Origin: Trachipleistophora hominis
Lineage: Eukaryota > Microsporidia > Pleistophoridae
Direction: 5' to 3'
DNA length: 14,352 nt
Assembly (NCBI GenBank): GCA_000316135.1
Contig: JH994055.1
Coordinates: 1-14,352, forward strand
The notes beneath the pieces were generated by a model, which searched no databases, was not told the DNA's origin, and saw only the letters and a list, made by a program, of their open reading frames with translations. Made by a program: the position numbers and the translations under genes. Shown one piece after another: positions 6,902-13,456 of the stretch. Positions within the stretch are counted from its first letter, which is position 1; each line of letters opens with the position of its first letter.

Positions 6902-9445
6902 ATGTCTACAGGTTTTACATCTACGGCACAAAAAGTTTTAGAGCGATCGTTTAGCACAGCAAAGAAATTCAAGAACTACCAGATTGAGCCTGAGCATTTA
7001 TTGCTCGCGCTGATGGAGTCGGATATACCGGTCCTTGAGAAAAATTTGACGAGGGAAGAGAAGAGCAGAATGAAAACGGAGTTGATACGGAGGATTGATA
7101 CACTCGCCAAGGGCAATGAGAGCACAACACCCAATCCGAGCAGCAGATTCACGAACATGCTGCAAGATGCACAGGGCAACAAGGAAGGAGTGAGTGAGAT
7201 TGATTTGTTGGGAGCAGCGATAAAATGCGTGCAAATAGAGGGCACTAAAAAGTTGGAAGCGGTTGTTAGAACGGTAAGTGAGAGCAAGACACCTACTTTG
7301 GACTCGGTGGCGGTAGAAATGGTGCACGAGGCTCGCACCACCTCGATGGACCCGGTGATTGGGCGTGTAAAGGAAATACGGTCTATAATCGAAATATTAG
7401 CCAAGAAGAAGAAGAGCAACCCGATGCTTGTAGGACCAGCTGGTGTTGGAAAGACCGCCATTGTGTGCGGACTTGCGCAGTTGATAGCAAAGGACGAGGC
7501 ACCCGGTCTTACAAACTACCGCATCTACAACGTGGACGTGGGCAGCATGGTCGCAAATACGGGAGTTCGTGGCGAGTTCGAGGAACGTGTGCGGAAGGTG
7601 GTCAAGGAGGCTGAGGAGTGTCCAAACATAATTCTGTTTATCGATGAGATACACACCGTGATCAGCGCAGGCTCTACGTCAGGCTCACTTGATTTCAGCA
7701 ACATCCTTAAGCCAAGCCTGGCAGCTGGCAAGATAAAGATTATCGGCGCAACTACCCACGACGAATACAGGAAATACATGGAGAACGATGCGGCGTTCTG
7801 CAGGCGATTTGTAAAGGTAACGATCAATGAGCCATCGGTCGAAGATAGTATCACAATGTTACGTGGGCTGAGGAACAAGATGGAGCTGCACCACGGCATA
7901 AAGATCGAGGATAGCGCAATCGTATTCTCCGTGAAGATGGCCAAGAAGTACATCCCGAGCAGGCGGTTGCCCGATATTGCGATTGATCTGGTGGACACGG
8001 CGTGCGCAAGCGCTACGATTGAGCTGGAGAGTGAGCCGCAGGAGATCATGAACATGAAAAACAAAATATGGTCGCTGGAACTTGAGAGAGCAGCCATCGA
8101 GCGCGATTACAAGATAAAGAGCGGTGCTGATGGAAAGCAGGGTGATGCTGCACATCCTGAGAAGGGGTACGGCAAAGAAACGAAGGAAAGGCTGAATGAG
8201 GTGGAGGCCAAGATTGACGAGGCGAGGCGGTGCCTGATACCGCTCGAAGAGGCATACGAAAAGGAAAGGGCATCGGTGTCGGAGGCAAAGGCGCTCAAAA
8301 TCAAGATTGACCAGATTTACAATAAAATCGAAGAAGCGCGGCGAAACAACGACACGTATCAAGTACTTGATCTGCAGACGGAAGTGCTGCCCGTGATCGA
8401 GCGCAAGCTCAAAGAGATCGAAGGATCGATCCTCATAACGTCGGCGCATATTGCAAATGTAATCAGCAGATGGACGGACATTCCGGTGAAGAGGCTCACG
8501 CTGAAGGAGAACGAGCGCTTGCTCGGCATGGCGGATAGGATTAAGCACCGCGTATTTGGGCAGGATGCCGCCGTTGATAGGGTTGTTCAGTGCATTCTGA
8601 GGAACCGGGTGGGCCTGAGCGAGCCGGACAGGCCCATCGGGGCATTTTTGTTTCTCGGGCCGTCAGGCGTAGGAAAGACCGAGCTGGCGAAGGCGATAGC
8701 GTTTGAGCTGTTCGACGATGCGAAGGGCATGGTGGTACTCGACATGTCGGACTACGCGAACGAGATAAGTATAACGAAGCTGCTGGGCGTGAGCGCAGGA
8801 TACGTAGGATATGCCGAGGGGGGCGCACTCACCGAGCCGGTGAAAGAGAAGCCGTACAACGTGGTGCTCTTTGACGAGCTTGATCTTGCACATCCCAAGG
8901 TGGTGAATGTGTTGTATCAGCTGCTGGACGAAGGCCGGGTCACAGATGGCAAGCGCAACGTGATTGATTTCACTAACACGGTTATCGTGATGACGAGCAA
9001 CCTCGGGTACGAGAAGATCCTTACGGGCGTGTACGACCCGAGCGAAATTGAGAAGGCGCTGAACGATCGCTTTGGTCCTGCGCTGATCAACAGGATAGAC
9101 GGCATTTGCTACTTCAACGGACTGTCAATGGTTGATCTGCGCAATATCCTTGACTACAAGCTGGAAATGCTCAACAAAGAGCTGAACGAGAAGAAGATCT
9201 ACCTGTACCTGAGCGATGCCGTCAAACAGGACGTGATCAACAGGAACTACAAGCCTGTTTACGGGGCTCGTCCGCTTAAGAGAGCGCTCAGGAGTACCTT
9301 CATGGATGCGATTGCACACATCATACTCACGGACAGTAAGAGGATAGAGAGGGCTGAGAAGGTGCTGATCAACAGTTTTACGCAAGAGGAGGGCCTTGAG
9401 GGGACTATAATAGGTGATTACGCTTATGTTGTGCAGTACGAGTAA
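6902..9445 (+). CDS. HSP104: Hsp104/ClpB-type AAA+ protein disaggregase
   Basis: ATP-driven hexameric chaperone that pulls aggregated proteins through its central pore, normally with Hsp70/Hsp40. Domains: Clp N-domain (about 1-130), NBD1 with Walker A GPAGVGKT (178-185) and Walker B ending D248-E249, a complete M-domain coiled coil (about 375-500), and NBD2 with Walker A GPSGVGKT (586-593), pore loop GYVGY (633-637), Walker B FDE (D658-E659), sensor MTSNLG and GAR (788-790). The arginine-finger context CRRF is present in NBD1. The M-domain rules out ClpC/ClpA and, with no transit peptide visible, points to a cytosolic Hsp104. At 847 aa it is slightly shorter than yeast Hsp104, ends VVQYE and lacks the acidic C-terminal tail. 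Oddity: the NBD1 pore loop reads NTGVRGEFEER, with Val222 where relatives have Tyr (KYRGEFEER). The gene is clearly GC-richer than its surroundings. TATA, HSE-like and CCC elements precede it. Confidence 0.96.
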   Translation: MSTGFTSTAQKVLERSFSTAKKFKNYQIEPEHLLLALMESDIPVLEKNLTREEKSRMKTELIRRIDTLAKGNESTTPNPSSRFTNMLQDAQGNKEGVSEIDLLGAAIKCVQIEGTKKLEAVVRTVSESKTPTLDSVAVEMVHEARTTSMDPVIGRVKEIRSIIEILAKKKKSNPMLVGPAGVGKTAIVCGLAQLIAKDEAPGLTNYRIYNVDVGSMVANTGVRGEFEERVRKVVKEAEECPNIILFIDEIHTVISAGSTSGSLDFSNILKPSLAAGKIKIIGATTHDEYRKYMENDAAFCRRFVKVTINEPSVEDSITMLRGLRNKMELHHGIKIEDSAIVFSVKMAKKYIPSRRLPDIAIDLVDTACASATIELESEPQEIMNMKNKIWSLELERAAIERDYKIKSGADGKQGDAAHPEKGYGKETKERLNEVEAKIDEARRCLIPLEEAYEKERASVSEAKALKIKIDQIYNKIEEARRNNDTYQVLDLQTEVLPVIERKLKEIEGSILITSAHIANVISRWTDIPVKRLTLKENERLLGMADRIKHRVFGQDAAVDRVVQCILRNRVGLSEPDRPIGAFLFLGPSGVGKTELAKAIAFELFDDAKGMVVLDMSDYANEISITKLLGVSAGYVGYAEGGALTEPVKEKPYNVVLFDELDLAHPKVVNVLYQLLDEGRVTDGKRNVIDFTNTVIVMTSNLGYEKILTGVYDPSEIEKALNDRFGPALINRIDGICYFNGLSMVDLRNILDYKLEMLNKELNEKKIYLYLSDAVKQDVINRNYKPVYGARPLKRALRSTFMDAIAHIILTDSKRIERAEKVLINSFTQEEGLEGTIIGDYAYVVQYE

Positions 9446-9707
9446 AGTTACGTTTGCTAATTGTTTTTTTCGTCTTGGTGTGTTTGAAGGGCACGTACTT
9501 AAACGCTCAGTTCATTTACGTTGTAATGTATTTACTTAGGTTGAATGAACAACGTTTTTTAACTCAAGCCTTGTTAATATGACTGGCTGCGCTATTTCGT
9601 TTGTAAAACGGAAGGTTGAATTGGTGTGGTCATTAAAATACCCTTTCGTTGTCCTTAACCTTTAAATAAAATACGTATCACTACATTCGTTATGTTTAAC
9701 TAACTAC

Positions 9708-10004
9708 GGCGCAATGGTTACAGTTTATGAGGGAAGTATCCGTTTAACAAGAATAAGGAAAGGGAAACTGCATGGCATCTCATATGGAGGCGTGAGGGAT
9801 AGGCCAAGTACCGAACAAGGTTCTTTGGCTGGATGAGAGGTTGCTAGGAACTATCATTTGATGAAAATCCCTGAGAAAAGGAATTGCTCGAGGTACTCCT
9901 GGGGTCACGCAAGTTATAACTTACGTGTCAAGGTCACTGCTGCGGTAGCAGCATATCTTTCTGTTATTGTGAGGGTGCACGCGAGGCGGCGCACTAATTT
10001 CCTC
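9708..10004 (+). ncRNA. GC-rich hairpin island: candidate structured RNA, unassigned
   Basis: A sharply GC-richer block between HSP104 and AspRS. Four successive hairpins can be drawn: 9802-9830 (GCCAA/TTGGC plus ACC/GGT, loop GAACAA), 9906-9927 (CACG.AAGT/ACTT.CGTG, loop TATA), 9930-9959 (AAGGT and CTGCT with AGCAG and ATCTT) and 9971-10004 (GAGG, GTGC and CGC with GCG, GCAC and CCTC). The 5' TGGTTA (9715-9720) could pair with TGACCA (10042-10047) as a closing stem. Size and base composition would suit RNase P, RNase MRP, SRP or U3 RNA, but I could not find their signature motifs and give no name. An alternative is a broken gene: frame 9714-10007 is open apart from one TGA at 9834. The strand is assumed. 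Confidence 0.4.
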
Positions 10005-10005
10005 T

Positions 10006-10065
10006 AAGAACTAAAGGTCGGTGGCCATGGTTGATCTCAGTTGACCAGAAGAGTGCATCTTTTAG
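10006..10065 (+). repeat. Dispersed MNxRLI element, copy D (broken frame)
   Basis: It aligns codon by codon with copy A: AAG-AAC-TAA-AGG-TCG-GTG-GCC-ATG against ATG-AAC-GAA-AGA-TTA-ATT-GCC-ATG, then GTT-GAT-CTC-AGT-TGA-CCA-GAA-GAG-TGC. The start ATG has become AAG, and two in-frame stops (TAA 10012, TGA 10042) are present, so this copy cannot code. It preserves AMVDLS and PEECIF around the second stop. It directly abuts the hairpin-rich island. Confidence 0.55.
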
Positions 10066-10194
10066 GTAGTGTGTATGAAAAAGATAATTAAACAGACTTT
10101 TAATAGAAAAAGTTAACATCTCTGATAAAATAATGCTGAGCAATGTGGAAAATAGAAAATAATTAAATTATTTTTTAATTTTTCCTGAGAAGAG

Positions 10195-10242
10195 CAATCA
10201 GATTGTGAATTGTTTTTTGGTTGTCTATTAGCCGATGATGTA
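10195..10242 (+). repeat. Second copy of 48-bp repeat (matches 5982-6029)
   Basis: CAATCAGATTG is identical to 5982-5992. It is followed by a similar TTGT-T-run and then TATTAGCCGATGATGTA against ATTTAGGCGGGGATGTA. Here the frame that is open at 5981-6232 is broken by stops. This is consistent with two decayed copies of one element. Confidence 0.45.
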
Positions 10243-10538
10243 CCTAAACGTAATTTTTAAGAATAAGATTCGTAAAATGGTATAAATCAACGGGAAGGTA
10301 CGAATAAGCACAGTGTTAGTTGAACGATCGACTATAAAATGAATTTATAGGCCTTTACTGTTTGAATAAATTAGCGGAATATCTACGTTAACAACGTGTT
10401 GAAACGATGGATAATAACTTAGTATAAAGCACTGTGGAATAGGAAAATTTGCTTTCTTGTGTAAACTTAGGAATTGTATCGGTGACATTTACGTGCACAT
10501 GTGGTCTTTGGTTTTTTATTTTTAACCGTTCCGTACAG

Positions 10539-10541
10539 CCC
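10539..10541 (+). promoter_or_regulatory. CCC promoter motif of AspRS
   Basis: CCC lies 6 nt before the ATG at 10548 (CCCTTGAGAATG). It supports that internal ATG over the upstream one at 10449, which does not have the motif. Confidence 0.55.
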
Positions 10542-10547
10542 TTGAGA

Positions 10548-11921
10548 ATGACTGAAAAGGTGCAGGACGTTTTGATTGAAATTGACGAGATACGTGAGCA
10601 GCACCTGGGGAACGAAATAGAGGTGCATGGTTTTGTGGAGAGTATGAAGAATTTTCCTAAGTTTGGCTTTTTGACCTTGCGCGCTGGCGTGTGCAGGTTG
10701 CAGTGCGTGTTCAATTTGGGTGGAAAGGTCGATGAGGAGCATTTTACGCAGATTTGCGGGGTATCGTTGGAATCATACGTTAGAATAACTGGTGTGCTTA
10801 AAAAGGCTCATAAACCGATCAAGAGCTGCTCGGTCAGCAAATATGAACTTGAAGTATCTGAACTGGAGGTGTTATCTGCCGCTGGCAGCCTGCCGTTCGA
10901 CTTGAAGGACATTAACGTGTACAAAAAGGGCGTGCCCAATGTTTCGTTCAACAAGCGCCTGGACTACCGGGTGCTTGATCTGAGGGGCACCATGTCACAG
11001 AGCATCTTCCGGATAATTGACCAAATTATGTTCACGTTCAGAACATTCCTTAGGAACGAAAAATTTGTTGAAATTAAGACGCCCAAGCTGTTGGGATCGG
11101 CATCTGAGGGCGGTGCAAACTTGTTTGAGGTGAATTTCTTCAAGAAAAAGGCGTATCTTGCACAGAGCCCCCAGCTTTACAAGCAAATGGCAATTATAGG
11201 CAATTTGCGCAGGGTATACGAGATCGGGCACGTGTATAGGGCAGAGGAGAGCAACATAAATCGCTATTTGAGCGAGTTCATCGGGTTGGATTTAGAGATG
11301 GAGAGCACAGACTATTTAAAAACGATTCGAATGATATACAGCATGCTGTGCGCAATTATTAGGGATGTGTACGAGAACAACCGGCAGGATGTAGAGAACC
11401 TCAGAAAATACAACGATTTTGAGGATCTACGTTTTGAGGATGAGCCGTTGATACTCTCCCACAGAGAATGCGTGGATATTCTGAAAGAGCACGGCGAGGA
11501 TATTAAATACGAGGATGATTTTAGCCGATTTATGGAGAAAAGACTGGGAACGATAATAGCAGAGACAAAGAAAATTGACTTTTTCGTGGTTAAGGACTAT
11601 CCGACACGTAACAGGCCGTTTTATACGGCAACGTGTGCTGACCCGTTTTACTCCAAATCATACGATTTTATCCTACGGGGCGAAGAAATTCTCAGCGGTG
11701 CTCAGCGAATTAACAGTTACGAGCAGCTGCGTCAGTCCGCCATAAACAACGGCATTGACCCGGTGAGTATTGAAGGATACTTGGGAGCATTTAAATATGG
11801 CGCACCACCACATGCAGGATGTGGTATTGGATTGGAAAGATTTGCAAAGGCTTTATTTGGTTCCAGTGATATAAGATGTTTTAACATCTTCCCAAGAGAT
11901 CCAGGCAGGCTTTATCCATAA
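10548..11921 (+). CDS. Aspartyl-tRNA synthetase, cytosolic (class IIb)
   Basis: Charges tRNA-Asp with aspartate in the cytosol. From the ATG at 10548 it has 457 aa. An N-terminal OB-fold for the anticodon (about 18-115, with EIEVHGFVESM...FGFLTLR) is followed by the class II catalytic core: AQSPQLYKQM (205-214), motif 2 VYRAEESN with R231, and motif 3 GCGIGLER (424-431). The C-terminal FPRDPGRLYP ending is typical of AspRS and separates it from AsnRS, which ends with FPR-YPGR-like sequence. The first Gly of the usual GGGxGxER reads as GCG here. I chose 10548 because the alignment of AspRS begins there and CCC stands just before it; the longer frame adds 33 unrelated residues. The last 110 bases use more A-ending codons (GGA, CCA, AGA) than the body, a mild compositional shift with no break in motifs. 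Confidence 0.95.
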   Translation: MTEKVQDVLIEIDEIREQHLGNEIEVHGFVESMKNFPKFGFLTLRAGVCRLQCVFNLGGKVDEEHFTQICGVSLESYVRITGVLKKAHKPIKSCSVSKYELEVSELEVLSAAGSLPFDLKDINVYKKGVPNVSFNKRLDYRVLDLRGTMSQSIFRIIDQIMFTFRTFLRNEKFVEIKTPKLLGSASEGGANLFEVNFFKKKAYLAQSPQLYKQMAIIGNLRRVYEIGHVYRAEESNINRYLSEFIGLDLEMESTDYLKTIRMIYSMLCAIIRDVYENNRQDVENLRKYNDFEDLRFEDEPLILSHRECVDILKEHGEDIKYEDDFSRFMEKRLGTIIAETKKIDFFVVKDYPTRNRPFYTATCADPFYSKSYDFILRGEEILSGAQRINSYEQLRQSAINNGIDPVSIEGYLGAFKYGAPPHAGCGIGLERFAKALFGSSDIRCFNIFPRDPGRLYP

Positions 11922-12125
11922 TTAAAAATAGTTTTAAGTAGTGGTGTCTTAAGAATACGCCCTGCAATTATTTTTGCGGTAACAATGGTTTTAGTTAAAA
12001 GTCGTAAAGATTTGATTTTTGTATACGATGTGAGCTTTTATTTCCAGTTTGTACGTACTAATGTGATGCTAGCGTATGCTTTTTGTAAAAAGTAAATTTA
12101 ACCGTTTTTTCCTCTAATTCACTAT
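11922..12125. other. Spacer downstream of AspRS
   Basis: Short AT-rich spacer; nothing further is recognised. Confidence 0.4.
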
Positions 12126-12182
12126 CTAATGTGTATTTTCTGGTCTGTTGAGAGTGACCATGCCTATCAACCTCTGGTTCAT
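12126..12182 (-). repeat. Dispersed MNxRLI element, copy E (18-aa ORF)
   Basis: The minus-strand ATG at 12182 opens MNQRLIGMVTLNRPENTH then TAG. Against copy A (MNERLIAMVNLSRSEE) it keeps M, N, R, L, I, M, V, L, R and E. Of the changed codons in the first 15, four are silent. Upstream, TAGTATTC precedes the ATG much as TAGTATCC precedes copy A. A longer overlapping frame (12058-12255) in another phase has no support. Confidence 0.55.
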
Positions 12183-12292
12183 AGAATACTAATGAGAAAA
12201 TAAGAGTAAGTCGCTGCTTCAACCTTGATGAACTGTCAACAGCTGTATCATTCAATGTTCACAGGTAAAAAAATTCTTGTGTAACGTTGTGC

Positions 12293-12311
12293 CATTTGCA
12301 TTTTGCAAATG
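12293..12311. repeat. Perfect 8-bp inverted repeat, 3-nt loop
   Basis: CATTTGCA and TGCAAATG flank TTT, giving a tight hairpin or cruciform. No role is evident; it lies in intergenic DNA between AspRS and Rpb4. Confidence 0.5.
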
Positions 12312-12410
12312 TAGCATCGTGCATTTCATTCACCCCGTGTTACACTTGGTATCGCATGTTTTGTCTTTTCTCTCAATGATAACAAAATTTTGACCGTGTT
12401 TTATCACTAA

Positions 12411-12440
12411 GCCGCGGTACAAGCACTAGACCAGAAAAAC
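12411..12440 (+). repeat. Degenerate repeat copy F
   Basis: GCCGCGGTACAAGCACTAG followed by CCAGAAAA resembles copy B (GCCATGGTTGAAGCCCTAG...CCAGAAAA) after small deletions. It has no open frame. This is the weakest member of the family and could be chance. Confidence 0.25.
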
Positions 12441-12500
12441 TGCCTTTTGCATGTAGAAAAACGTGATAATATTAGGTTTATGTTTTACATGGTTGCTTTT

Positions 12501-12535
12501 AGCCCAGCAGTGTTTCTGTTGATATGTACTGGGCT
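12501..12535. repeat. 7-bp inverted repeat followed by a T-run
   Basis: AGCCCAG (12501-12507) pairs perfectly with CTGGGCT (12529-12535) over a 21-nt loop, and CTTTT follows. In AT-rich DNA a GC-rich stem stands out. It could end a small Pol III transcript, but no such gene is recognised, and it overlaps the stop end of the weak 60-codon minus-strand frame. Confidence 0.4.
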
Positions 12536-13113
12536 CTTTTACCATTTGTATTAATCAGGATTAGGAAATTTGATGTTAAACCTCTTTTTTCGTTTTGATA
12601 GACGGTCCGATAGTTTAAAAATGTAAATTCATCGAATGATTTTAGACCGTTAAAAACGCAAAACGGTTTGCTTAATTTCATCAATAAACATTTTACATTT
12701 TTTAGAAATTGTATATTCTGTTAAAAGTACGGCTTGAATGCCATTTCAATACGAAAAATTCCTTTTTTGTAAATTTATTAAATCAATTTTGACGTAAAGT
12801 TTAGATTAATTTTATAAAACTGATGACATTTTTGACGTGTCTTTGATAACCACGAAATTTATTGATAAAAAGGTACAAACAACCACACCAACGCACCAGA
12901 ATAGATACGTTAAATGTAATACAAAGGATTGTATCTTAAAATAACAGCACAATACCATTAACTCAACAATCATACGATACGGATGCGAGTTTTAAGATTA
13001 CGTTAAGTCGAGGTAATGTATCAGAAATCTCATTCACCTGCCACTAATTAACTAAATTAAAAAGATTTTCTAAAAACGATTCTTGGCAATTCCTTTTATT
13101 CATTGAATAAGCA

Positions 13114-13440
13114 CTAACTGTACTGAATTTCGTTTTGCCTAAAAATATCCAAAATGCCTTCCAACTCGTGCACACTAAACCGCTCTTCCATGTCTTCAAT
13201 GACCATCTGTAGATCTAGAAGGTTTTTCGGCCACATATCCAGCAACTGGCAGATTTCCAACGGATATAAATTCATCTTTTTTAGCTTCAGTCTCGTCTTA
13301 TAAATTACATCTGTGGGCATACAATTTTTGCACAGCTCCTTGACAGCAAATGCCATGGTCTTTTCCTCCTCGGTTAGCATCGTTTCATTGTTCATGAAAT
13401 GAAGTATTTGTGACTTGGGGATGCATTTTTTTTGGTACAT
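13114..13440 (-). CDS. RPB4: RNA polymerase II subunit Rpb4
   Basis: Rpb4 pairs with Rpb7 to form the stalk of RNA polymerase II, acting in initiation and mRNA export. The C-terminal half matches the Rpb4/RpoF HRDC-like fold: LKKMNLYPLEICQLLDMWPK (53-72), then MVIEDMEERFSVHELEGILD (79-98), comparable to the LxKFELAxLANLxP and LIPSLEGRFEDEELQxILDDI blocks of eukaryotic Rpb4. That ending favours Rpb4 over Rpc17/CRCP. It is 108 aa, shorter than human Rpb4 and far shorter than the yeast protein, as expected of a reduced parasite. The start is uncertain. An ATG 11 nt upstream (13451) sits 2 nt behind CCC, as in DPH5, but is out of frame by one base in the run of eight A (minus sense, 13426-13433). 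Confidence 0.83.
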   Translation of the reverse strand: MYQKKCIPKSQILHFMNNETMLTEEEKTMAFAVKELCKNCMPTDVIYKTRLKLKKMNLYPLEICQLLDMWPKNLLDLQMVIEDMEERFSVHELEGILDIFRQNEIQYS

Positions 13441-13453
13441 TTCACTTTCATAA

Positions 13454-13456
13454 GGG
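13454..13456 (-). promoter_or_regulatory. CCC promoter motif near RPB4
   Basis: Minus-sense CCCTTATG: CCC is 2 nt before the ATG at 13451 and 13 nt before the in-frame ATG at 13440. An AT-rich TTTTTATAC block (minus sense, about 13474-13482) lies about 25 bp further upstream and could serve as a TATA-like element. Confidence 0.5.

Larger units (their letters stand above)
10066..10547. other. AspRS upstream region
   Basis: AT-rich spacer with no supported gene. It contains the second copy of the 48-bp repeat (10195-10242) and a long A/T block (10160-10185). An open frame continues 33 codons upstream of the chosen AspRS start, but that stretch is hydrophobic and Cys-rich, unlike the N-terminus of any AspRS, and contains the CCC motif. 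Confidence 0.5.
12183..13113. other. Intergenic region with hairpins and a weak ORF
   Basis: AT-rich, with no confident gene. A 60-codon minus-strand frame starting MKLSKPFCVFNGLKSF (ATG 12681, stop at 12499) has a balanced composition but no CCC signal and no family match; it is left as a possibility. Two hairpins and repeat copy F in this stretch are listed separately. Confidence 0.4.

Noticed and set aside
9700..10065. Naming the hairpin island as RNase P, MRP, SRP or U3 RNA
   Set aside because: I looked for the conserved P4 strands, the SRP helix 8 motif and the U3 boxes and found only partial look-alikes, so no name is justified.
10449..10547. AspRS N-terminal extension from the upstream ATG
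   Set aside because: These 33 residues are Cys/Phe-rich and unlike AspRS N-termini. CCC and the family start both point to 10548.
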